Positions 51,204-57,683 of a stretch of 64,000 bases of DNA are shown here, piece by piece. Within the stretch, counting starts at the first letter, position 1; each line of letters starts with the position of its first letter. The notes under the pieces were generated by a model. The model searched no databases. It was given only the letters and a program-made list of their open reading frames with translations, and had not been told where the DNA came from. Source of the DNA: Aliamphritea hakodatensis (lineage in GTDB: Bacteria; Pseudomonadota; Gammaproteobacteria; Pseudomonadales; Balneatricaceae); the NCBI RefSeq assembly GCF_024347195.1, contig NZ_AP025281.1, positions 496,001 to 560,000 on the forward strand, given 5' to 3'. A program made the position numbers and the translations under genes.

Positions 51204-51716
51204 ATGTCAGGCCAGTTACGTAACCAGATAAACATGACCTATGATTCGGCGGAAGACCGGATTCTGATCCGGGCGACCGATCAGGGCAGGGAATACCGTG
51301 CCTGGTGGACGCGCCGGTTAGCGTTACGCATGAGTAATCTGTTTGTTGAACAGGAGTTCCCGACCGAGAACAGTGACAGCCATCTTGCCCCGGATCAGCG
51401 TCAGGTGTTGGGGGATATGGAGAAGCAGGGGGCGATTCAGAGCGCCGACTTTGATACCCCCTTCGAAGAGGCTGCTATAGATTTTTATCCGCTGGGTGAA
51501 GAGGGTATTCTCATTCAGCGTATTGATGTCAAGATTGATGGTAAAGTGGTGAAGCTGGTGATGTTACCGGCGGACGGCGAAGGGCTGACCCTGACCCTGC
51601 CTCCCAGCCAGCGTTACTCGTTTGAACATATGTTACATCAGGTTATGCAGGCGGCTGACTGGCATCTGGCAGCGACGCTTCCGGTAACGGAACCGGTTGA
51701 TATCATTACCCATTAA
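51204..51716 (+). CDS. Hypothetical protein, 170 residues
   Basis: I do not recognise this protein. It is soluble, acidic and mostly beta in character, with INMTYDSAEDRILIRA at the start, REYRAWWTRRLALRM near residue 30 and a C-terminal LTLPPSQRYSFEHMLHQV stretch. A ribosome-site-like AAAAGGGA precedes the ATG and codon use is like that of its neighbours, so it is a real gene. It follows yigB by 34 bases on the same strand and may be the last gene of the lptM operon. No signal peptide or membrane helix is seen. Confidence 0.72.
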   Translation: MSGQLRNQINMTYDSAEDRILIRATDQGREYRAWWTRRLALRMSNLFVEQEFPTENSDSHLAPDQRQVLGDMEKQGAIQSADFDTPFEEAAIDFYPLGEEGILIQRIDVKIDGKVVKLVMLPADGEGLTLTLPPSQRYSFEHMLHQVMQAADWHLAATLPVTEPVDIITH

Positions 51717-51785
51717 CGGCAAGGCCGGCCCCGGTTTGCTGCTGTATATCTGATCAAGTATCCCCTGTTTCAGCAAGGTACGGCT

Positions 51786-52646
51786 ATGCGTCATATTCAT
51801 AAACACAGTTTACAGGTGGCGAACCTCGCCCGCAGCACCGCGTTCTATCAGGCCTGTCTGGGCATGGTTTTGGTGAGTCAGTATCAGCAGCAAGGCCAGC
51901 GCTGTTGTTTGCTGGGCTATGTGAGGGACTCAGGAAGTACACCGCCCACTCTGCTGGAACTGATTGAAAACGAGGGCTTTAAGCGTTTACCCGGCACTTT
52001 GCCGGCCGGTTACTGGAAAATTGCCCTGGCAGTTGCGGATGTGGATATTGCCCGGGCATGTCTGACAGAAAAAGGCATTGAGGTGACACCGGCCCGTCAG
52101 GTCCCGGATGTTGCTTATCTGTGCCACCTTAATGACCCGGACGGTCACTGTGTTGAGCTGATCCAGCATCACTTTGAAGCTAATCACCGGCCCGGTTCCC
52201 GGGATAACCGCTACCCACTGGGGGGCGAAGCGGTGTTCTCACTGATTACTTACCGGGTTAAAAATCCTCAGGCCAGTGTGGCATTTTATGAACAGCTGGG
52301 GATGCGTTTGCTGTCCCGTCAGGACGTTGAGTTTGCCGGCTTTACTCTGTATTTCCTCGGCTACAGTGATGAGGTTTTGCCTGAAGATGATGTCTGTGCG
52401 GTGGGTAACCGTGAATGGCTCTGGCAACGGCCTTATACACTCATTGAGTTACAGCATAACTGGGGCACGGAACTGCAGGATGCATTTGCCTATGATGTCT
52501 CTGCCGACACCGGTTTTGCTGGCATCGAACTGGTGACGAATGAGGCGGGGCTGCTGGCGCTGACGGATCAGACGATAGCAGAAGCGCCGGTATGTTTTGA
52601 CCCGGACGGTTACCGGATAGATGTCAGACAGATCTGTGTCGAGTAA
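51786..52646 (+). CDS. VOC (glyoxalase/dioxygenase) superfamily protein with two modules
   Basis: A 286-residue protein made of two glyoxalase-like halves. The first (about residues 1-130) starts HKHSLQVANLARSTAFYQACLGM and ends with the glutamate-bearing DPDGHCVELIQHH, very like glyoxalase I. The second (about 145-285) repeats the plan with SLITYRVKNPQASVAFYEQLGMRL and DPDGYRIDV. Histidine and glutamate metal ligands are clear in the first half; the second half seems to lack some. Lactoylglutathione lyase activity is the obvious candidate but other VOC reactions are possible. Monocistronic. Confidence 0.82.
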   Translation: MRHIHKHSLQVANLARSTAFYQACLGMVLVSQYQQQGQRCCLLGYVRDSGSTPPTLLELIENEGFKRLPGTLPAGYWKIALAVADVDIARACLTEKGIEVTPARQVPDVAYLCHLNDPDGHCVELIQHHFEANHRPGSRDNRYPLGGEAVFSLITYRVKNPQASVAFYEQLGMRLLSRQDVEFAGFTLYFLGYSDEVLPEDDVCAVGNREWLWQRPYTLIELQHNWGTELQDAFAYDVSADTGFAGIELVTNEAGLLALTDQTIAEAPVCFDPDGYRIDVRQICVE

Positions 52647-52742
52647 CAGTGTTTTGCCGGTATAGACTAAAGTCTTCTCACAGCAAGGGCGTGCTTCTGA
52701 AAGAATAGGACGCCTGACTGTATGTAAAAAATAATAATAACG

Positions 52743-53033
52743 GTGGCTTGTGTGGGTAAGATTTTTCTCTGGATCAGCGCGGTACTTTTAGTGGTGTATA
52801 CCATGAAAACCCAATACCTGACGTCGAGCACCTGGCAGCCTTTTAAAGATGCCTGTATGACCTCTGAGGGGGCGACAGATGCTCAGTGCAGTTGCCTTGC
52901 AGATTATGTTCATAAGCACTTCAGTGACCGTGAAGTACAGCAGATTATGAACCAGACGGTGACTGATCCTGCCATGCAGCAGAAAATAGAGGGCATTGTC
53001 CGGGTCGGGTCAAAGCAGTGCCTTAACCCCTGA
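52743..53033 (+). CDS. Small protein with one N-terminal membrane helix or signal peptide and three cysteines
   Basis: A 96-residue protein, function unknown. A hydrophobic N-terminal helix (IFLWISAVLLVVYTM) is followed by a short domain with Cys residues in FKDACMTSEG, DAQCSCLADYVHK and near the C-terminus in SKQCLNP. These look suited to disulfides in the periplasm. The start is uncertain: GTG at 52743 or GTG at 52752, neither with a good ribosome site. It is convergent with nudE, 10 bases away. Similar small DUF-type secreted proteins occur in marine gammaproteobacteria, but I cannot name the family. Confidence 0.6.
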   Translation: MACVGKIFLWISAVLLVVYTMKTQYLTSSTWQPFKDACMTSEGATDAQCSCLADYVHKHFSDREVQQIMNQTVTDPAMQQKIEGIVRVGSKQCLNP

Positions 53034-53043
53034 TGGCGACGCT

Positions 53044-53592
53044 TTAGCAGCCTTTTTGCAGTCGGTCACGGACCATATAAAGCGCGGCAATTGTACGGGC
53101 TTCGGAAAAGTCATCCCGGGCAAACAGTTCATCCAGCTGCGCCAGCGGCCAGCGGACCACTTCCATTTCTTCGGGCTCATCGCCTTCCAGTCTGCACGGG
53201 TACAGATCCCGGGCCAGCACGGTGGTGATCTTGTGGCCCATATAGTTCGGAGCGGAAGTCATCTCTTTGATGCTGATAATGTTGCGGGCGCCAAAGCCTG
53301 CTTCTTCCTTGAGTTCCCGGTCGGCGGCAATCATCGCATCTTCGCCCGGATCGATCAGACCCTTGGGCAGGGTGAGCAGATAATCTTCAACGCCCACCGC
53401 GTACTCTTTGATCAGGATAATATTGTCGGCATCATCAAGGGCGACGATCATAACAGCGCCGTTACCACGGACTGCCAGACGTTCATAGGTGCGTTCCACG
53501 CCGTTCGAAAAACGTAAATCAACCGCTTCGACTTTGAATAACCGGCTTTGTGATGGCTGGCTGATCTTCAATATTTCAGGCTTTACGGGCAT
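53044..53592 (-). CDS. nudE: ADP compounds hydrolase NudE
   Basis: A 182-residue Nudix hydrolase. The complete Nudix box is GLIDPGEDAMIAADRELKEEAG (written here from positions about 91-112 of the protein; Glu and Arg residues all conserved). NudE cleaves ADP-ribose, Ap3A and NADH. The N-terminal VERTYERLAVRGNGAVMIVA and the C-terminal FSEARTIAALYMVRD fit NudE. It is divergent from yrfG, as in E. coli. Confidence 0.92.
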   Translation of the reverse strand: MPVKPEILKISQPSQSRLFKVEAVDLRFSNGVERTYERLAVRGNGAVMIVALDDADNIILIKEYAVGVEDYLLTLPKGLIDPGEDAMIAADRELKEEAGFGARNIISIKEMTSAPNYMGHKITTVLARDLYPCRLEGDEPEEMEVVRWPLAQLDELFARDDFSEARTIAALYMVRDRLQKGC

Positions 53593-53707
53593 ACTCTTGC
53601 GCTTCCTTAATGGTACCGGGGCTGACCGGGTACTTCGTGAGTGAGCTATGGTGGATTATACTGATAGCTGCTGGCAACAATATTAACTCTCTGGCTGTAA
53701 CTTTCCT

Positions 53708-54358
53708 ATGGATTGGCAAAATATAGACACCGTGCTGCTGGATATGGACGGCACCTTGCTGGATCTGCACTTTGATACCTATTTCTGGCTTGAACATGTA
53801 CCGATGCGTTATGCCCAGCTGCATCAGACCGATGCTGCTGAAACCCGGGCATGGCTGCTTCAGCGCCTGCGCGAAGAACGGGGGACGCTGAACTGGTACT
53901 GTCTGGACTACTGGAGCAGTGAGCTGAAGATCAATGTCGCAGAGCTCAAGCAGGAAGTTCGGGCAAAAATCTCCTTCAGGCCGCATGTGAAAGATTTCCT
54001 GGCTCACCTGCGGGCGCGGCAGATGCGTACACTGATTGTGACCAATGCCCACCGTGACGGGCTGAATCTGAAATTGCAGGAAACCGGGCTGGATACGCTG
54101 GTGGACGATATTATCGTTTCCCATGATTTCCGCCTGCCGAAAGAAGATCCGCAGTTCTGGCACGAAATGCAAAAGGTTGAGCCGTTTAATCCGGCCACGA
54201 CGCTGTTGGTGGATGACAGTCTGCAGGTGCTGGAATCTGCCCGCCAGTTCGGCATCGGTTACCTGCTGAGTATTTACCAGCCGGATAGTCAGCAACCGAA
54301 ACGCGAAATTGATGATTTCGCTGCCATCCATCACTTTGACGAGATTTTCCGTGGCTAA
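53708..54358 (+). CDS. yrfG: GMP/IMP nucleotidase YrfG
   Basis: A 216-residue HAD phosphatase. Motif I is VLLDMDGTLLDL, motif II the Thr in LIVTNAHRDG, motif III the Lys in FRLPKEDPQFW, and motif IV LLVDDSLQVLESA. E. coli YrfG acts on GMP and IMP. The gene lies divergent from nudE and overlaps hslR by 8 bases, the same order as E. coli (nudE, yrfG, hslR, hslO, pckA). Function by family and synteny. Confidence 0.91.
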   Translation: MDWQNIDTVLLDMDGTLLDLHFDTYFWLEHVPMRYAQLHQTDAAETRAWLLQRLREERGTLNWYCLDYWSSELKINVAELKQEVRAKISFRPHVKDFLAHLRARQMRTLIVTNAHRDGLNLKLQETGLDTLVDDIIVSHDFRLPKEDPQFWHEMQKVEPFNPATTLLVDDSLQVLESARQFGIGYLLSIYQPDSQQPKREIDDFAAIHHFDEIFRG

Positions 54359-54776
54359 ACAGACTTCAGCAAAGACTAAAGGGGCTGCCGACAAAGGTGC
54401 AGATGAAAAAGTTCGTCTGGATAAATGGCTGTGGGCCGCACGGTTTTTTAAAACCCGTGCGGTTGCCAAGCAGGCTGTTGAAGGCGGCAAAGTACACTAT
54501 GAAGGCCAGCGGGCTAAATGCAGCCGGATTGTAGAAGTGGGTGCGCAGCTGGTGATTCGTCAGGGCTTTGATGAGAAGACGGTTGTTATTGTGGAGATCT
54601 CAGGACAGCGGCGGGGTGCGCCGGAAGCCCAGAAACTTTACAGCGAAACCCCGGACAGTCAGGCTAAACGTGAGCTGACAGCTGAACAGCGTAAAGCCAT
54701 GCGCGGTAATCTGGGACCTGACGTACGGCCTAATAAGCGTGACCGCCGGCGGATAATGCAGTTTAAGGATCAGTAG
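54351..54776 (+). CDS. hslR: Ribosome-associated heat-shock protein Hsp15
   Basis: A 141-residue S4-domain protein that binds free 50S subunits carrying a nascent chain and helps recycle them. The S4 core is VRLDKWLWAARFFKTRAVAK followed by VEGGKVHYEGQRAK. A basic, lysine/arginine-rich tail (about residues 105-141) follows. The start is GTG at 54351 (MAKQTSAK), inside the end of yrfG; an ATG at 54309 has no support. About 120 bases upstream of hslO. Confidence 0.94.
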   Translation: MAKQTSAKTKGAADKGADEKVRLDKWLWAARFFKTRAVAKQAVEGGKVHYEGQRAKCSRIVEVGAQLVIRQGFDEKTVVIVEISGQRRGAPEAQKLYSETPDSQAKRELTAEQRKAMRGNLGPDVRPNKRDRRRIMQFKDQ

Positions 54777-54897
54777 CCGCACATTTTTCGTACAGTAATG
54801 TGTTAGAATGCCGCCCTTATTTTTTTCCGGCTGCCAGTAATCCGTCCGGTGATTGCGCGACGTCAGCTTTATTATTGTATGTTTGTTTGAGAGTAAC

Positions 54898-55770
54898 ATG
54901 AGCAATCCAGATCAGATTCAACGGGTCCTTTTTGATAACGCCGACATCCGCTGTGTTGTGGCCGGTGTTGAAGCTTCATTTCAGGAAGCGATGCAGCGTC
55001 ACGGCTATCCGCAGGTTATCCGGAATGTGCTGGGTGAAATGATGGCGGCGGTCAGCCTGTTGAGCGCGACCCTGAAGTTTGAAGGGCGTTTATCGCTGCA
55101 GGCGCAGGGTAATCACAGTGTGAAAGCGCTGATGGCTGAGTGTAATCACCAGCGTGATTTGCGTGCCATTGCCCGGTTTGAAGGTGAGTTGCCGGAAGAA
55201 GCCGATCTGAGAGAGCTGATTCAGGACGGCCAGCTGGTTATCACCATTGAGCCTGAAGGTGGCAAGCGCTATCAGGGTGTGGTGCCGCTGGAAGGTGATC
55301 ATCTGAGTCAGTGTCTGGAAGCGTATTTCTCCCGTTCTGAGCAACTGCCAACCCAGATTCATCTGGCAACAGGGGCTGACAAGGCGGCCGGATTCCTGAT
55401 TCAGGTGATGCCGGTTGAAGGCGACCGGGAAGATCAGTGGGAGCATTTCAGCCAGTTGGCGGCCACCTTAAGTGATGATGAGCTGCTGAACCTGGACAAT
55501 GAGACTATTTTACGACGTCTCTTCCATGAAGAAGAATGCCGCTTATATGAGCCGGAACTGTTACGTTTTAACTGTGACTGTTCCCGTGAGCGAACCGGCC
55601 ATGCGCTGCAGTATCTCACCCAGGACGAACTGGAAGATATTATCCGCGAAGAAGGCAAGATCGAAGTTAACTGTCAGTTCTGTAACGAAAACTATCAGTT
55701 TGATCAGGCCGATATCACCCAAATGTTTTCTGCGACTGCCAATGTAAAGCCTTCTGATCAGGTGCACTGA
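54898..55770 (+). CDS. hslO: Redox-regulated chaperone Hsp33
   Basis: A 290-residue holdase chaperone activated by oxidation. The zinc-binding cysteines at the C-terminus are in FNCDCSRERT (CXC) and NCQFCNENY (CXXC). The start at ATG 54898 (MSNPDQIQRV) has GAGAG in front; the frame extends upstream without a ribosome site. Same order as in E. coli relative to hslR and pckA. Confidence 0.96.
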   Translation: MSNPDQIQRVLFDNADIRCVVAGVEASFQEAMQRHGYPQVIRNVLGEMMAAVSLLSATLKFEGRLSLQAQGNHSVKALMAECNHQRDLRAIARFEGELPEEADLRELIQDGQLVITIEPEGGKRYQGVVPLEGDHLSQCLEAYFSRSEQLPTQIHLATGADKAAGFLIQVMPVEGDREDQWEHFSQLAATLSDDELLNLDNETILRRLFHEEECRLYEPELLRFNCDCSRERTGHALQYLTQDELEDIIREEGKIEVNCQFCNENYQFDQADITQMFSATANVKPSDQVH

Positions 55771-55789
55771 CAGGCTGGCCAGCTTATTC

Positions 55790-55811
55790 CGGGATGTGAA
55801 AACTCATCCCG
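55790..55811 (+). terminator. Hairpin after hslO
   Basis: CGGGATG (55790-55796) and CATCCCG (55805-55811) form a 7-pair stem. Only TTAAA follows, so it is a poor intrinsic terminator, but it may end the hslR-hslO message. A perfect palindrome GCTGGCCAGC lies just before it at 55774-55783. Confidence 0.45.
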
Positions 55812-55893
55812 TTAAAGCTGACAGAAAGCGACTAATGGACCTGCGATTAAGCAAATAGGAATGGCTCTCAGTCATAGTTTTTCAGACTCTTTT

Positions 55894-56072
55894 TTGACAT
55901 AATACGCGTCCTATAAAAAATAAGATCCGCCCACGAGTGTCCGAGGTGGACGAAACCGTTTTACTCCTCTGTGCATGGGGGTAGTTGGTTGTAAAAACAA
56001 CTGATTGCGCACGGAGACGAATAACTTTCCAGGTAATTATTTTTTTTGGCTGAAGGCCAAGGGAATCCAATA
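55894..56072 (+). promoter_or_regulatory. pckA promoter region and structured 5' leader
   Basis: This holds most of the 302-base gap between hslO and pckA. TTGACATAAT at 55894-55903 contains promoter-like hexamers (TTGACA as -35, or CATAAT as -10); the true pair is not certain. Several short stems follow: GTCC/GGAC (55939-55942, 55948-55951), AGTTG/CAACT (55983-55987, 55998-56002) enclosed by GTGC/GCAC (55971-55974, 56009-56012), and TTGGC/GCCAA (56046-56050, 56056-56060) just before the ribosome site AAGGGAA. A run of T precedes the last stem. A cis-acting RNA element is possible; I do not recognise a known class. Confidence 0.45.
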
Positions 56073-57620
56073 ATGAGCAAAGACACCGTGAACACTGTAC
56101 ACGTCAATATGAGCCCGGCTCAGTTAGTAGAACGAGCTATTCAGCGGGGAGAAGGTACCCTGGCTGATACTGGTGCTCTGGTCGTAAAGACCGGCAAGCG
56201 TACAGGCCGCTCACCGATGGATCGTTTCATCGTTGATGAACCCAGCACTTCTGATGCTATCCAGTGGGGCCCGATTAACCGTCCGTTCGACGCCGACAAG
56301 TTCGACGCACTGTGGAACCGTGTGGAAGAGCATCTGGCCGAGCGCGAACACTTCGTTTCTACTGTTCACGTAGGTTCTGATCCTAATCATTATCTGCCGG
56401 TAAAAATGAGCACCGAGACTGCCTGGCAGAACCTGTTTGGCCAGAACCTGTTCATTCGTCCGGAAGAGTACAACCCGAAAGCGAAAGAAGAATGGCAAAT
56501 CTTTAACGCTGCAGGCTTCGAATGTATGCCTGAGCGCGATGGTACTAACAGCGAAGGCTGTGTGATCATCAACTTTGCTAAGCGTAAAGTTCTGCTGGCC
56601 GGTATGCGTTACGCCGGTGAAATGAAGAAGGCCATGTTCTCTGTTCAGAACTTCCTCCTGCCAGAAAAAGACGTGCTGCCAATGCACTGCTCTGCCAACA
56701 TCGGCGATGACGGCAGCACGACGTTGTTCTTCGGCCTGTCCGGCACCGGTAAAACAACCCTGTCTGCAGACCCGTCCCGTTACCTGATCGGTGATGACGA
56801 GCACGGCTGGGGCAAAGGTGTGGTATTTAACCTGGAAGGTGGCTGCTACGCCAAGACCATCAACCTGAGCCAGAAAAACGAGCCTATCATCTGGGATGCA
56901 ATCCGTTTCGGTGCGATCGTAGAGAACGTTGCGCTGAATGATTCCCGTGTAGCTGATTACGCCGATACAAGCCTGACTGAAAACGGCCGTTGCGCGTATC
57001 CCCTGAAGCATGTTGAAAAGCGTTCTGCGACCAACATGGGTGGCGAACCTAAGTCGATTGTCTTCCTGACCTGTGACCTGACTGGCGTACTGCCACCGGT
57101 GTCTATCCTGTCTAAAGAAGCGGCTGCTTACCACTTCCTGTCCGGTTACACCGCACTGGTTGGTTCTACTGAAATGGGTTCAGGCGGTGGCATTAAGTCT
57201 ACCTTCTCTACCTGCTTCGGTGCGCCGTTCTTCCCGCGTCCGGCAAGCGAGTACGCTGATCTGCTGATCAAGCGTATTGAAGAGTTTGACAGCCAGGTAT
57301 ACCTGGTTAACACCGGCTGGACCGGCGGTGCTTACGGCGTTGGTAGCCGCTTCAGCATTCCGACGACCCGCGGCATTATCAGCGCCATCCAGAATGGCGA
57401 ACTGGCTGGCGTAGAAACTGAACACCTGGAAGGTATCAACCTGACAATTCCTAAGGATGTGCCGGGCGTTGATAACGCACTGCTGAATCCACGTGAGACC
57501 TGGGAAGATAAAGGTGCATATGATGCAACTGCCAACGACCTGATCGGTCAGTTCACTGCAAACTTTGAGAAGTTTGACGGTGTATCTGAAGCGATCATCC
57601 TGGCAGGTCCTCAGCGTTAA
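56073..57620 (+). CDS. pckA: Phosphoenolpyruvate carboxykinase (ATP)
   Basis: A 515-residue enzyme that makes PEP from oxaloacetate and ATP, the entry to gluconeogenesis. Visible are the kinase-1a P-loop FFGLSGTGKTTLS, the kinase-2 ADPSRYLIGDDEHGW with metal-binding aspartates, and the arginine-rich GKRTGRSPMDRFIV near the N-terminus. ATG 56073 follows AAGGGAA. Codon use is strongly biased to the common codons, suggesting high expression. It ends at a strong bidirectional terminator. Central for growth on organic acids, which fits a marine heterotroph. Confidence 0.97.
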   Translation: MSKDTVNTVHVNMSPAQLVERAIQRGEGTLADTGALVVKTGKRTGRSPMDRFIVDEPSTSDAIQWGPINRPFDADKFDALWNRVEEHLAEREHFVSTVHVGSDPNHYLPVKMSTETAWQNLFGQNLFIRPEEYNPKAKEEWQIFNAAGFECMPERDGTNSEGCVIINFAKRKVLLAGMRYAGEMKKAMFSVQNFLLPEKDVLPMHCSANIGDDGSTTLFFGLSGTGKTTLSADPSRYLIGDDEHGWGKGVVFNLEGGCYAKTINLSQKNEPIIWDAIRFGAIVENVALNDSRVADYADTSLTENGRCAYPLKHVEKRSATNMGGEPKSIVFLTCDLTGVLPPVSILSKEAAAYHFLSGYTALVGSTEMGSGGGIKSTFSTCFGAPFFPRPASEYADLLIKRIEEFDSQVYLVNTGWTGGAYGVGSRFSIPTTRGIISAIQNGELAGVETEHLEGINLTIPKDVPGVDNALLNPRETWEDKGAYDATANDLIGQFTANFEKFDGVSEAIILAGPQR

Positions 57621-57632
57621 TTCGCTGCTGAT

Positions 57633-57661
57633 AAAAAAAGGCGCTGACAGCGCCTTTTTTT
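57633..57661. terminator. Bidirectional intrinsic terminator
   Basis: The stem GGCGCT/AGCGCC (57640-57645, 57649-57654) is flanked by A7 on the left and T7 on the right. It separates pckA from the convergent GGDEF-EAL gene. Confidence 0.93.
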
Positions 57662-57683
57662 GTGCCTGTAAGTTGCTGAAAAG

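Noticed and set aside
53576..54490. 304-codon open frame on the minus strand over yrfG and hslR
   Set aside because: Overlaps two well-supported genes and its translation has no protein-like features.
56031..56047. T-run before pckA as an intrinsic terminator/attenuator
   Set aside because: The only stem just before it is A/T-rich (AATAA/TTATT) and too weak to terminate; mentioned only as part of the leader.
56211..57134. 307-codon open frame on the minus strand opposite pckA
   Set aside because: It lies wholly inside a strongly supported gene with biased codon use; no ribosome site or recognisable domain.
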